Below, one piece after another: positions 1 to 7,085 of a stretch of DNA of 32,073 bases (the first letter of the stretch is position 1; every line of letters starts with the position of its first letter). Both the position numbers and the translations under genes were made by a program. Source of the DNA: a virus; IMG/VR virus record IMGVR_UViG_3300035698_004441, positions 1 to 32,073 of that record; one strand, written 5' to 3'. Under the pieces are notes generated by a model. It was not told the origin of the DNA and made no database searches. It worked only from the letters and a program-made list of their open reading frames with translations.

Positions 1-83
1 ACATTGATGGAAAAATTTTGGGTCTTGGAAAAAGCATTCAGCTCTTACGAAACTTCTCGATAAGTCAGTTGTATAATCCCTGA
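1..83 (+). CDS. 3' end of an upstream gene (partial, frame uncertain)
   Basis: The window opens inside open sequence. Two frames remain open: one ends with TGA at 81-83 (C-terminus ...RNFSISQLYNP) and another ends with TAA at 61-63 (...AFSSYETSR). I cannot tell which is the real gene tail. The product is not recognised. Confidence 0.25.
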   Translation, partial: IDGKILGLGKSIQLLRNFSISQLYNP

Positions 84-117
84 TTGACGACAAACAAGGC
101 CTTGAAAGTCCGACACA

Positions 118-168
118 TTAAAACGAGTACAAAACAAAACAAAACAACAAAAAGTAAAACAAAGTAAA
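118..168 (+). promoter_or_regulatory. A-rich, structure-poor leader of the gp32 gene
   Basis: The 50 bases before the gp32 start are almost only A and C, with reiterated ACAAA/AAAAC units and no Shine-Dalgarno sequence. A-rich leaders favour translation in Bacteroidetes. In T4, gp32 represses its own mRNA by binding cooperatively to an unstructured leader, so this tract could serve as a similar operator. A perfect 10-bp palindrome, CAAGGCCTTG, lies just upstream at about 98-107. The autoregulatory role is inference. Confidence 0.4.
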
Positions 169-1125
169 ATGGAAGATCAAAATTTTGATATTTTTAACCT
201 CCCTTCTGACGCATTCGTCACACCGGAGAAAAAAGGTGGTAGCACAGAGTTCTATCAGCCTAGTGCAGACAAAGGAGTAGAAGGGGTTTATGCCTCTCAG
301 ATTAGATTCGTGCCAAACGTACATAATCCTGCTCTATCCAAGATCATGAAGTATTATGTGTGGTTAACTGATCCAACAACCGGAGACGGTTTTTCAGTAG
401 ATTGCCCATCTACAGTAGGACAGAAGTCTGTTCTTAAAGACATGTACTGGAAGCTAAAGAAATCTGAATCTGTAAAGGATCAGGAATTAGCACAAGAGGA
501 ATTCGGTAGAGTTGAATCTCACTACTCGGTTATCCAAGTGGTTGAGGACAAGCACCAACCAGCGCTTGTAGGTAAATTGCTTATTTATAAGTTCGGTGCT
601 AAAATCGCTCAGAAGATCGATGCAGCTCAGAAGCCAATTCAAGGAGCTCCAATGAACCCTTACGATATGTTCGAGGGTAAAGTGTTCGGTCTTCACATCG
701 TGAAGAAAATGAAGTGGAACAACTATGATCAATGTGCATTCATTGGTGATCGTACACCGCTTGTTCTTGATGGACAACCTGTTCAGAAAACCAAAGAGGA
801 TATGGAACGTATCACTGCATGGTTGAAAGCAGATTCTCCAGACATCTCAAAGTACGCTTATAAAGAGTGGGACCAAGAGATGACTGACAAAGTTCTATCT
901 ACTATTGCTAAGATCGTTCCTGACGGTCGTATGGTAGAGCAGATTTCAAATTCTGCGAAAGCCGAAGGAACAACCGGAGCTAACACAGGTGGTCTAATGG
1001 ATTCTGCTCCAAAAGCGGCAGCAACTCCAGCAACATCATTTGATGAAGCACCAACTCCAGCAGAAGCACCTGTTGCAGCAGGTGGTGGAGCATCTAGTCT
1101 TGACGATCTATACAACGATCTGTAA
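169..1125 (+). CDS. 32: single-stranded DNA-binding protein, T4 gp32-like
   Basis: This is the replication and recombination ssDNA-binding protein that coats single strands and recruits primase, helicase loader and recombinase. The 318-residue product is close in size to T4 gp32 (301). The N-terminus has the gp32-like stretch NLPSDAFVTP. The core contains the conserved NPYDMFEGKVFGLHIVKK block near residues 163-180. The tail is Ala/Pro-rich and ends in an acidic SSLDDLYNDL peptide, the part that in T4 binds partner proteins. The histidine-plus-three-cysteine zinc site of T4 gp32 is not visible: only two isolated cysteines are present. The gene has an A-rich leader and its own terminator, so it is probably a separate, abundant transcript. 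Primase follows. Confidence 0.9.
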   Translation: MEDQNFDIFNLPSDAFVTPEKKGGSTEFYQPSADKGVEGVYASQIRFVPNVHNPALSKIMKYYVWLTDPTTGDGFSVDCPSTVGQKSVLKDMYWKLKKSESVKDQELAQEEFGRVESHYSVIQVVEDKHQPALVGKLLIYKFGAKIAQKIDAAQKPIQGAPMNPYDMFEGKVFGLHIVKKMKWNNYDQCAFIGDRTPLVLDGQPVQKTKEDMERITAWLKADSPDISKYAYKEWDQEMTDKVLSTIAKIVPDGRMVEQISNSAKAEGTTGANTGGLMDSAPKAAATPATSFDEAPTPAEAPVAAGGGASSLDDLYNDL

Positions 1126-1163
1126 GAGTTATTCATTCAGTACAAGTTAGGTATTGGATAATT

Positions 1164-1196
1164 AGGGGTCAAGCATATTGTTTGACCCCTTTTTTT
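1164..1196 (+). terminator. intrinsic terminator after gp32
   Basis: A 9-bp perfect stem, AGGGGTCAA (1164-1172) with TTGACCCCT (1182-1190), is followed by a run of T. It separates the gp32 transcript from the primase gene. Confidence 0.85.
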
Positions 1197-1219
1197 AACC
1201 CTTTAAAAATAGATTAGTT

Positions 1220-2326
1220 ATGCAGCTAGAGATTAAAGATGCAGGTGGATTAGATACACCGAGAATGTCAAATGATAGGGTTGCAGAACTCGTTCGTTTT
1301 GTTCTTCAATCTAGGTTCCCTGGTGATGTCGAAAGACAACACGTAATTTCAAGAGGTGTTCGCCTCAACTTCTGTTGCCCTTATTGTGGCGACTCAGATA
1401 ATTCACACAAGAAAAGAGGTAACGTCTATACACATTGGTTGACCTTCAAATGTTACAATGGTGGATGTGAGAAGTATACTGATTTTGAATGGTTCCTACG
1501 AAACTTCGATCAGATCTATCGTCTATCAGATGATGAACAAACATCTCTAAAGTTATCAATACAAGAGGAGAAGAAGAACTTTGGTGCTGAACGACAACAA
1601 TCCTACGAAGCCAACCTGGAGATCATGGTTGAAGCTGAGTGGAGTAAGCTGTTGGTTAAGCGAGAAGATCTAATGTCAAAACTCTATCTATGGGAGATCA
1701 AAGAAGGTAGTCCTCAACATGTGTATCTAACCAAAAGAATGCAGACAGTTGATAAGAAGTTTGCTTGGGATAACTACAGAAAACGTTTGTTTGTCTTTAA
1801 TCTAGATCAGACTGGAGAATTCATTTTCGGTTTACAGACCAGACAAATGAATGATCCAACCGCCAAGTACAAGACTTATACGATTGAGAAGGTCCATGAA
1901 TTTTTCATGAAGTCTGACGCAGGTCTTTGTGAGTATGCTGCAAAGTATAATCACTTGTCCACGATGTTCGGAATATTGCGGATCAATCTCTATAACACGA
2001 TCACAATATTTGAAGGTCCGATGGATGCATTCTTGTATCCTAATTCTGTTGCCACTTGTGGTATTGGTGAAATGCCGTTAGATCTGAATAACCTTCGGTA
2101 CTTACAGGATAATGACAAAGCAGGTATCAAATTTGCTTTGAAAGAATTAGAAGCAGGTAAGCATGTATTCTTATGGAAGAAGATGCTTGAAGAGAACACT
2201 CATCTATACGGGTCCAAGCGAAAGGATTACAACGATATTTTTATCAATGGAACCCTTGCTGAAAGACCACCTGGGAGACTGGATCAATACTTCTCAAATC
2301 ACAAACATGATGGTATATACTTATAA
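1220..2326 (+). CDS. 61: DNA primase, T4 gp61-like
   Basis: This enzyme makes RNA primers for lagging-strand synthesis and in T4 works with the gp41 helicase. The N-terminus carries a CHC2-type zinc finger: CCPYCGDS at about residues 52-59 and CYNGGC at about 78-83. A Toprim-like catalytic part follows, with the acidic motif FEGPMDAFL near residue 264 and an aspartate pair in YLQDNDKAG near residue 296. The length of 368 residues fits T4 gp61 (342). It follows gp32 and precedes recombination genes, a normal replisome neighbourhood. The start at 1220 is the first ATG after the terminator. The helicase gene is not in this window. Confidence 0.87.
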   Translation: MQLEIKDAGGLDTPRMSNDRVAELVRFVLQSRFPGDVERQHVISRGVRLNFCCPYCGDSDNSHKKRGNVYTHWLTFKCYNGGCEKYTDFEWFLRNFDQIYRLSDDEQTSLKLSIQEEKKNFGAERQQSYEANLEIMVEAEWSKLLVKREDLMSKLYLWEIKEGSPQHVYLTKRMQTVDKKFAWDNYRKRLFVFNLDQTGEFIFGLQTRQMNDPTAKYKTYTIEKVHEFFMKSDAGLCEYAAKYNHLSTMFGILRINLYNTITIFEGPMDAFLYPNSVATCGIGEMPLDLNNLRYLQDNDKAGIKFALKELEAGKHVFLWKKMLEENTHLYGSKRKDYNDIFINGTLAERPPGRLDQYFSNHKHDGIYL

Positions 2327-2345
2327 GAAATAAACACTGGAAAAC

Positions 2346-2450
2346 ATGACTACAGAAGACGCAATAAAAGAGTTGATAAAGGAATTCCCTAACGATGCAG
2401 ATCTTGGGAAAGCAATCAGAAAATTGAACGATGATGGAAAGCTCGGATGA
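2346..2450 (+). CDS. small protein of unknown function (34 aa)
   Basis: A complete 34-codon frame starts with MTTEDAIKELIKEFPND and ends in KLG. It lies 19 bp after the primase stop and overlaps the next start by about 20 bp, as expected for translational coupling. The composition is helical and charged, with no membrane segment. Function is unknown. Confidence 0.5.
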   Translation: MTTEDAIKELIKEFPNDADLGKAIRKLNDDGKLG

Positions 2451-2796
2451 TCAAATACGAAGTATCCTAAGTGGTGAAACCGAAGCCGATATAGAATTCG
2501 TAATGAATTATGTGTACTTGGGTAAGACATCCAGTGAATGGTTACAAGCTGCAACGGATGCTGAAGGTTTAAATGCTGAAGGTAACCCTAATTGGTATGA
2601 GCCAATGTCGAATAGTACATATGCTGTTTCAAGCGCAATGGTAAACCTAATGGTTCTAAAGGATATAAGAGCGGCACAAGCCTATGAAGCACAAAAACAA
2701 GAAATCCTAGCGTCTAACGTTATGGATTCTGTTTTGAAGGCTGCTGTGCAAAAGAGGAGAGGAAACCAAAATAACCCAACGTTAGACAATGACTGA
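2431..2796 (+). CDS. hypothetical protein, T4-like replication cluster
   Basis: The 121-residue soluble protein starts with a double ATG (2431 or 2434) inside the end of the preceding small gene. It is acidic at the N-terminus (ESSDDQIRSILSGETEADIEF) and lysine-rich with a basic KRRG near the C-terminus. It has no cysteines or membrane segment. It overlaps the next start by 8 bp, so it belongs to the primase-to-uvsW operon. Position between primase and uvsY suggests a replication accessory role, but I recognise no family. Confidence 0.7.
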   Translation: MMESSDDQIRSILSGETEADIEFVMNYVYLGKTSSEWLQAATDAEGLNAEGNPNWYEPMSNSTYAVSSAMVNLMVLKDIRAAQAYEAQKQEILASNVMDSVLKAAVQKRRGNQNNPTLDND

Positions 2797-3007
2797 GGAA
2801 CAGAAAAAACAAGTTGAAGAGTGGGACCCGAAAGAAGCTGAAGATTCTATGGGTGGTCGTCGTTTGAAGATGCCAGTAGCATTTATCAGACCTGAATCTG
2901 AATTACCTAAGATGCAGATTGAAATCGAGGAACCTAAACCAGTGGAATTAAAAGTGACAAAACCACAAATAGTTTACAGACCAAAGAACAAAAACGCTCT
3001 TTTCTAG
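2789..3007 (+). CDS. small acidic hypothetical protein (72 aa)
   Basis: The 72-residue protein starts MTEEQKKQVEEWDP, has a Pro/Glu-rich middle and ends KNKNALF. It is soluble with no recognised domain. A hydrophobic C-terminal tip on a small protein in this gene neighbourhood recalls T4 proteins that dock on the sliding clamp (gp33, gp55), but the motif is too short to claim homology. The 91 bases that follow hold only a 13-codon frame and no clear gene. Confidence 0.65.
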   Translation: MTEEQKKQVEEWDPKEAEDSMGGRRLKMPVAFIRPESELPKMQIEIEEPKPVELKVTKPQIVYRPKNKNALF

Positions 3008-3098
3008 GACGTTTTGTAAAAGGTGGAAATAATAACATGAAACGATACCATTTTGATAATTGCACGCAACTAAGTTGATGTAATTAAATATAAAGGAC

Positions 3099-3641
3099 AT
3101 GACTGAAGAAGAGAAATCCGAATTATCGCCTGATGCGATGGCTTTGTTTGAAGTACAAGGCCAAGCGCCAGCTCCAAATACTCCAAAATTAGATAATGGA
3201 ATTACCGATGAAGATGCTATTAAGAAGATCCTTTCAAACTTTGACGAAGAGCTTGTTAAGTGGGATGGGATTATTTCATCAATCACTTTTAGAATGAGAG
3301 ACATTGGTAAATGTGTTGACGTTCAAATGGATCTTTACGATCATCGTCATCAGATAGTCGATCGTAAGCACAAACTCCTTCGGACCCTTGCTAAGTTCTC
3401 AATGAAGTACAAAGAACAACGAGCAGCAAGACTTCAACATTATACCGGGAACTATGATCGTAAACTGACTACAGGTGAACGAGACAAGATGGTTGATTCG
3501 GATACAGCAAAAATGAAATACAAAATGGATCTCTTAGAGAACCATGTTAACCAAATAGATCAAATCTTCAAACTGATCGAGAATGTAATCTTCGGATTGA
3601 AACATCGATTAGAACTTGAGGCGTATCTAAGAAAAATGTAA
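3099..3641 (+). CDS. uvsY: UvsY-like recombination mediator
   Basis: UvsY loads the UvsX recombinase onto gp32-coated ssDNA. The C-terminal 75 residues match the T4 UvsY pattern: an arginine-rich ARLQHYTGNYDRKL block, then ERDKMVDSD, then a long amphipathic helix ending HRLELEAYLRKM. T4 UvsY has KARLDYYSG, EMKTVLSAD and a similar terminal helix. At 180 residues it is longer than T4 UvsY (137), with an extra acidic N-terminus. Position just upstream of a UvsW-like helicase matches the uvsY/uvsW neighbourhood of T4 and strengthens the call. The stop overlaps a following ATG (TAATG). Confidence 0.7.
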   Translation: MTEEEKSELSPDAMALFEVQGQAPAPNTPKLDNGITDEDAIKKILSNFDEELVKWDGIISSITFRMRDIGKCVDVQMDLYDHRHQIVDRKHKLLRTLAKFSMKYKEQRAARLQHYTGNYDRKLTTGERDKMVDSDTAKMKYKMDLLENHVNQIDQIFKLIENVIFGLKHRLELEAYLRKM

Positions 3642-3683
3642 TGACTGTAGAACAAGAAAAATATTCGCAACTGATTATTGGGT

Positions 3684-4124
3684 ATGACGTTAGATCTTCA
3701 GCTCGGTAAAATAGATATAGAACTCTATTTAAGTAATATGGAATTTGCGCTTAAAGGAATGTCAAAAAACGGAAACAAAAAAAGAATCATGAAAGACCAA
3801 CAAAAAGTAACAATAGACGAGTTAATTCAGGAACAAAATGACCTGGGGAACGTAGAAGTAAAGGAGGATTTGAAGTACGTTCTTACCAGAGGAGATGGAC
3901 TTGTAAAGAAGTCTAAAGACATTATTTGGATTGAGTGGAATCCTGATGGATCATTCAAAGCAAAGCACGAACATCCTGAGGAAGGACGAAGTCTTTTGAT
4001 GAGTCCATTTAATGTACATTTCACATGGCAGACAACACAGATTGCTGAGTGGGATGTTGAAGAAGGTGCCATTACGTTCCGAACACAGAATAGTGATTAT
4101 ACACTTGAAAAAATAAAGCCATAA
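3684..4124 (+). CDS. hypothetical protein between uvsY and uvsW, possibly frame-broken at its 5' end
   Basis: The clear reading frame begins MTLDLQLGKIDIELYL and ends RTQNSDYTLEKIKP (146 residues). It has a Trp-rich C-terminal half (IIWIEWNPDGSF, HFTWQTTQIAEWDVEEG) that looks like beta strands. A start overlapping the uvsY stop (ATG at 3641, MTVEQEKYSQLIIG) runs in another frame and would join this frame if one G of the GGG at about 3680-3682 were absent. The true gene may therefore start at 3641. An internal start at MKDQQK (3789) is also possible. T4 also has small unassigned genes near uvsY. Function is unknown. Confidence 0.6.
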   Translation: MTLDLQLGKIDIELYLSNMEFALKGMSKNGNKKRIMKDQQKVTIDELIQEQNDLGNVEVKEDLKYVLTRGDGLVKKSKDIIWIEWNPDGSFKAKHEHPEEGRSLLMSPFNVHFTWQTTQIAEWDVEEGAITFRTQNSDYTLEKIKP

Positions 4125-4131
4125 GAAGATA

Positions 4132-5667
4132 ATGCAACGCTGGGAAGTTACCGAAGATAATTTATGGCTCAAGCTCGTTGAATGGGATGATGAACTCGAT
4201 AGGAGACAGGTCGAGGTATCTTTCACGAAACCTGTAAAAGATGCTCACTTCAAGAAAAGACCGGGATGGGATGGTACTATTCCATTCTTAATGAAGAAAC
4301 GATATATCGCGGTTGGACTTTGGAAGGAGCTACTTACACTCAATGAAAAATTCAAGTTAGGGATTACAATCTTTGGACTTGAAAGAGTCATTGATTTTGA
4401 TGCTAAGTACGAAGACTTCAAAGCATGGGTTGATGAGGAATTCAAAGATGGTATTGGTGGTGATCCTGAGAAGATGCCACGAGAGTACCAGATTGAAGCT
4501 GCATTCAAGATCGTTAAGTATAAGATCAGTTCACAGGAACTAGCGACGAATGCCGGTAAGACTTTCATCACTTATATGGTGACTGCTTATCTCATGCATA
4601 AAGGAGCAAAGAAACTTCTGATGATTGTTCCTACAACTAACCTGGTGATTCAGGGTGTTGAAGACTTTCAAGAATATGGCGGTCATAAACATGGTATGAT
4701 ATACCAACAGATTCATGCTGATTCAAAGAAGATCAATTCTGAGGCAAATGTTGTCATGGGTACTTATCAATCACTCGTCAAGAAAGATGGTTCTTGGTTA
4801 AGTCAATTTGATATTGTGTTTGTCGATGAAGCACACGGTTGTCCAGCAGTTTCAATTAAGAGTATCATTGCTCAGTGTACTGGATCGAAATATCGTTTCG
4901 GTCTATCGGGTACATTGACTGCTGCAGGATTAGAAACCGCGGACTTCTTTACTATTCAGATGTGCCTTGGACCTATGGTAGGAAAGATCACACCAGAATT
5001 CCTCATAGAGAACGATTACGCCTCACCTGTGGACATTAAAATCATTCGAATGAAGTATCTACCCGATGCTACATTAGAACGTCTTGCGAAGCTCCGTAAG
5101 AATAAGATGGAAATGAAGGGCTCTGAGATATACCAGATCGAAAGAAAACTGGTGATCCAGTCTCGCTTACGTATGAATTTCATTTTGGACTTTGCCGTTA
5201 AGTCTTCCAAGAACACATTGATCTTGTATCAATCTGTTGAAGAAGGTTATGGCAAGACACTTTATGATGCATTCCGTGAACTAACACATGATCGTGAATG
5301 CTTCTACATTGATGGATTAACCAAGAATGATTTGAGAAATGAGTACAAGACCCGAATGAAAACCGGGGAAGGTAAAGTCATGATCGCTTCATTCGGTACA
5401 TTCTCAACTGGTATCTCGATCAATAACATTCACAACATCTTCTTGGTTGAATCTTACAAGTCTGAAAGTATCATCAAGCAGTCGATCGGTCGTGGTCTTA
5501 GAAAGCATGCTGACAAGGATAAAGTACGGATCATTGACTTCGTAGACAACTTTACTTGGAAGAACCAATTGAACTATCTGATGGATCACTCTAACGAACG
5601 TATTATGATATACGAAAAGGAGAAGTTCCCATATCAAGTTATCGACGTGGATCTCACGACCCGGTGA
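4132..5667 (+). CDS. uvsW: UvsW-like superfamily 2 helicase
   Basis: This ATP-dependent DNA/RNA helicase in T4 unwinds R-loops and branched intermediates and helps switch from origin- to recombination-dependent replication. The 511 residues match T4 UvsW in length. Visible motifs are Walker A TNAGKT at about residue 139, motif Ia IVPTTNLV, the DEAH box FVDEAHG at about residue 232, motif III GLSGTLT, and motif VI SIGRGLRKH in the C-terminal RecA lobe. The N-terminal ~110 residues correspond to the substrate-binding domain. It follows the UvsY-like gene and appears intact. Confidence 0.9.
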   Translation: MQRWEVTEDNLWLKLVEWDDELDRRQVEVSFTKPVKDAHFKKRPGWDGTIPFLMKKRYIAVGLWKELLTLNEKFKLGITIFGLERVIDFDAKYEDFKAWVDEEFKDGIGGDPEKMPREYQIEAAFKIVKYKISSQELATNAGKTFITYMVTAYLMHKGAKKLLMIVPTTNLVIQGVEDFQEYGGHKHGMIYQQIHADSKKINSEANVVMGTYQSLVKKDGSWLSQFDIVFVDEAHGCPAVSIKSIIAQCTGSKYRFGLSGTLTAAGLETADFFTIQMCLGPMVGKITPEFLIENDYASPVDIKIIRMKYLPDATLERLAKLRKNKMEMKGSEIYQIERKLVIQSRLRMNFILDFAVKSSKNTLILYQSVEEGYGKTLYDAFRELTHDRECFYIDGLTKNDLRNEYKTRMKTGEGKVMIASFGTFSTGISINNIHNIFLVESYKSESIIKQSIGRGLRKHADKDKVRIIDFVDNFTWKNQLNYLMDHSNERIMIYEKEKFPYQVIDVDLTTR

Positions 5668-5689
5668 CCACCTTTTAATCCCGTTCCCG

Positions 5690-5698
5690 GATATATAG
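5690..5698 (+). promoter_or_regulatory. GATATATAG motif, putative late promoter
   Basis: GATATATAG sits 5 nt before the ATG at 5704. The same core recurs at 9214, 12442, 12951 and 27162, always in gaps upstream of genes. It resembles the AT-only T4 late box TATAAATA. The gene it precedes carries a capsid-type leader peptide, which fits late expression. Confidence 0.4.
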
Positions 5699-5703
5699 AT
5701 GGA

Positions 5704-6657
5704 ATGAGATTCCTAAAGACATACAAGTTATTTGAAGGTGGAAACGCTTTACACCTCGCTCGACCTATCAAACAGTCAGAGGTGAGACCGACTATCCAGA
5801 CAATCAAGGACGTTATATTTCCTGCATTGGGTCTTGAAGGATTCGGTGTAGACGTCGTTCAGATCGGAAGTGCAGGTAAGAAAATTGACGATGATGATGT
5901 TTCTGGTGACATTGATCTGGGAATTGCTGTAGATGTCTACGCAGAGAAGCATAACGTCGATCCTAACGAGGTATTAGACCATATCTATGCTACACTACAA
6001 AAAGAATTCCCAGGCTTTGAATCGAGGATGATGAAAGGTCTTGAAGTTGTTAGTCTTGGTTATCCGATCGCTAACCAACCGAGATTAGGATACGTACAAT
6101 TAGATTTCATTCCGGTAAAAGATATGGAATGGGCGAAGTTCATTTACCATGCTCCTGATGCAAGGAAGGGTGAGAGTGCTTATAAGAGTGCACATCGAAA
6201 TTGGTTGTTCTGTGCAATCCTATCCCAGGTGATAGAAGATGAAGAGTTTGACCTTGATGGTAACAAGTTAGGATACCGTGGTTATATGCTCAGATTAAAT
6301 GATGGTCTTTCTAAGATTGAGAAGTCATGGGTCGGTAAGACTAAACTTCTGAAGAATCCTAAGAAAGTTTCAGATGAGCCAGTCACAAAGAATCCAAGAG
6401 AATTCGTCAAGTTCCTTTATGGTAAAGGTGTAAGACCAAACCAGGTGAAAACGTTCGAAGATGCTTATTCTAAGGTGTTAGAGCCAGGTTTTAAGTTTGC
6501 TGATAGGCTCCGAGATATTGAAGAAGAATTGAAACGATTCTTAAAAAGAGTTGACTTACCGATTCCGAAAGAAATATCTAAACGAAGACGTGCTGAAACA
6601 GATGCATCATTACCGAATAAAAGTAATAATGGAGAAGAAGATGTCCAAGACGAATAA
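5704..6657 (+). CDS. nucleotidyltransferase with capsid-targeting-like leader
   Basis: The protein carries the polymerase-beta-type nucleotidyltransferase signature: QIGSAGKK near residue 57, the metal-binding pair in SGDIDLGIAV at about residues 67-76, and a third acidic residue in VQLDFIPVKD. Such enzymes transfer NMP to RNA, protein or small molecules; the substrate is not evident. The C-terminal third is charged and ends in an acidic, Ser/Asn-rich tail. The first residues, MRFLKTYKLFE|GG, resemble the T4 internal-protein leader, with an LFE site suited to gp21-type cleavage. It may be packaged in the head and injected. It overlaps the next gene by 17-29 bp. Confidence 0.72.
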   Translation: MRFLKTYKLFEGGNALHLARPIKQSEVRPTIQTIKDVIFPALGLEGFGVDVVQIGSAGKKIDDDDVSGDIDLGIAVDVYAEKHNVDPNEVLDHIYATLQKEFPGFESRMMKGLEVVSLGYPIANQPRLGYVQLDFIPVKDMEWAKFIYHAPDARKGESAYKSAHRNWLFCAILSQVIEDEEFDLDGNKLGYRGYMLRLNDGLSKIEKSWVGKTKLLKNPKKVSDEPVTKNPREFVKFLYGKGVRPNQVKTFEDAYSKVLEPGFKFADRLRDIEEELKRFLKRVDLPIPKEISKRRRAETDASLPNKSNNGEEDVQDE

Positions 6658-7072
6658 TATGTTCAAAACAGCCATCGAGTTATTCCTGGGCCAATTGGTT
6701 CTGGGCGTAAACGTGGCCCCTGATGGCATAGAATTCATGACAATAAACGGAGAAGTTGGATCAACAGTCCCAAATTATATGGGAAACCTAGATGTACAGG
6801 TGGGAGAAGAAATAGTCTATGAAATAGAGAGCGCATTGATTCCTATTATAGAGAACGGTACCGACCGTAAGATGTTTGAGATGTATGACTACATCAAGGA
6901 GATCGATCAAGAAAAATTACAATACAAATCAAAACTATTTCTGACAATTGTCCAAGGTAGTATTGAGAAAATCCTCTTAACTGATAAACTAGCTTTAGAA
7001 GGGCGAACTATTATTGGTACACAAGAGGTTATATACAACGATGGGAAACGATTCCTAATCAGTCTAAACTAA
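6641..7072 (+). CDS. hypothetical protein (143 aa)
   Basis: The soluble protein starts MSKTNNMFKTAIELFLGQ; an in-frame ATG at 6629 would add MEKK. It is beta-rich in the middle (GVNVAPDGIEFMTING) and ends with a hairpin-like RTIIGTQEVIYNDGKRFLISLN. It overlaps the 3' end of the nucleotidyltransferase gene and lies 13 bp before the ligase fusion, so the three are probably co-transcribed. No family was recognised. Confidence 0.7.
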   Translation: MSKTNNMFKTAIELFLGQLVLGVNVAPDGIEFMTINGEVGSTVPNYMGNLDVQVGEEIVYEIESALIPIIENGTDRKMFEMYDYIKEIDQEKLQYKSKLFLTIVQGSIEKILLTDKLALEGRTIIGTQEVIYNDGKRFLISLN

Positions 7073-7085
7073 TAAACAGAAAGTT

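Noticed and set aside
72-77. TATAAT as a sigma70-type -10 box for gp32
   Set aside because: No matching -35 element was seen, and the other promoter-like elements here follow the Bacteroidetes TAnnTTTG type; a chance match in AT-rich DNA is likely.
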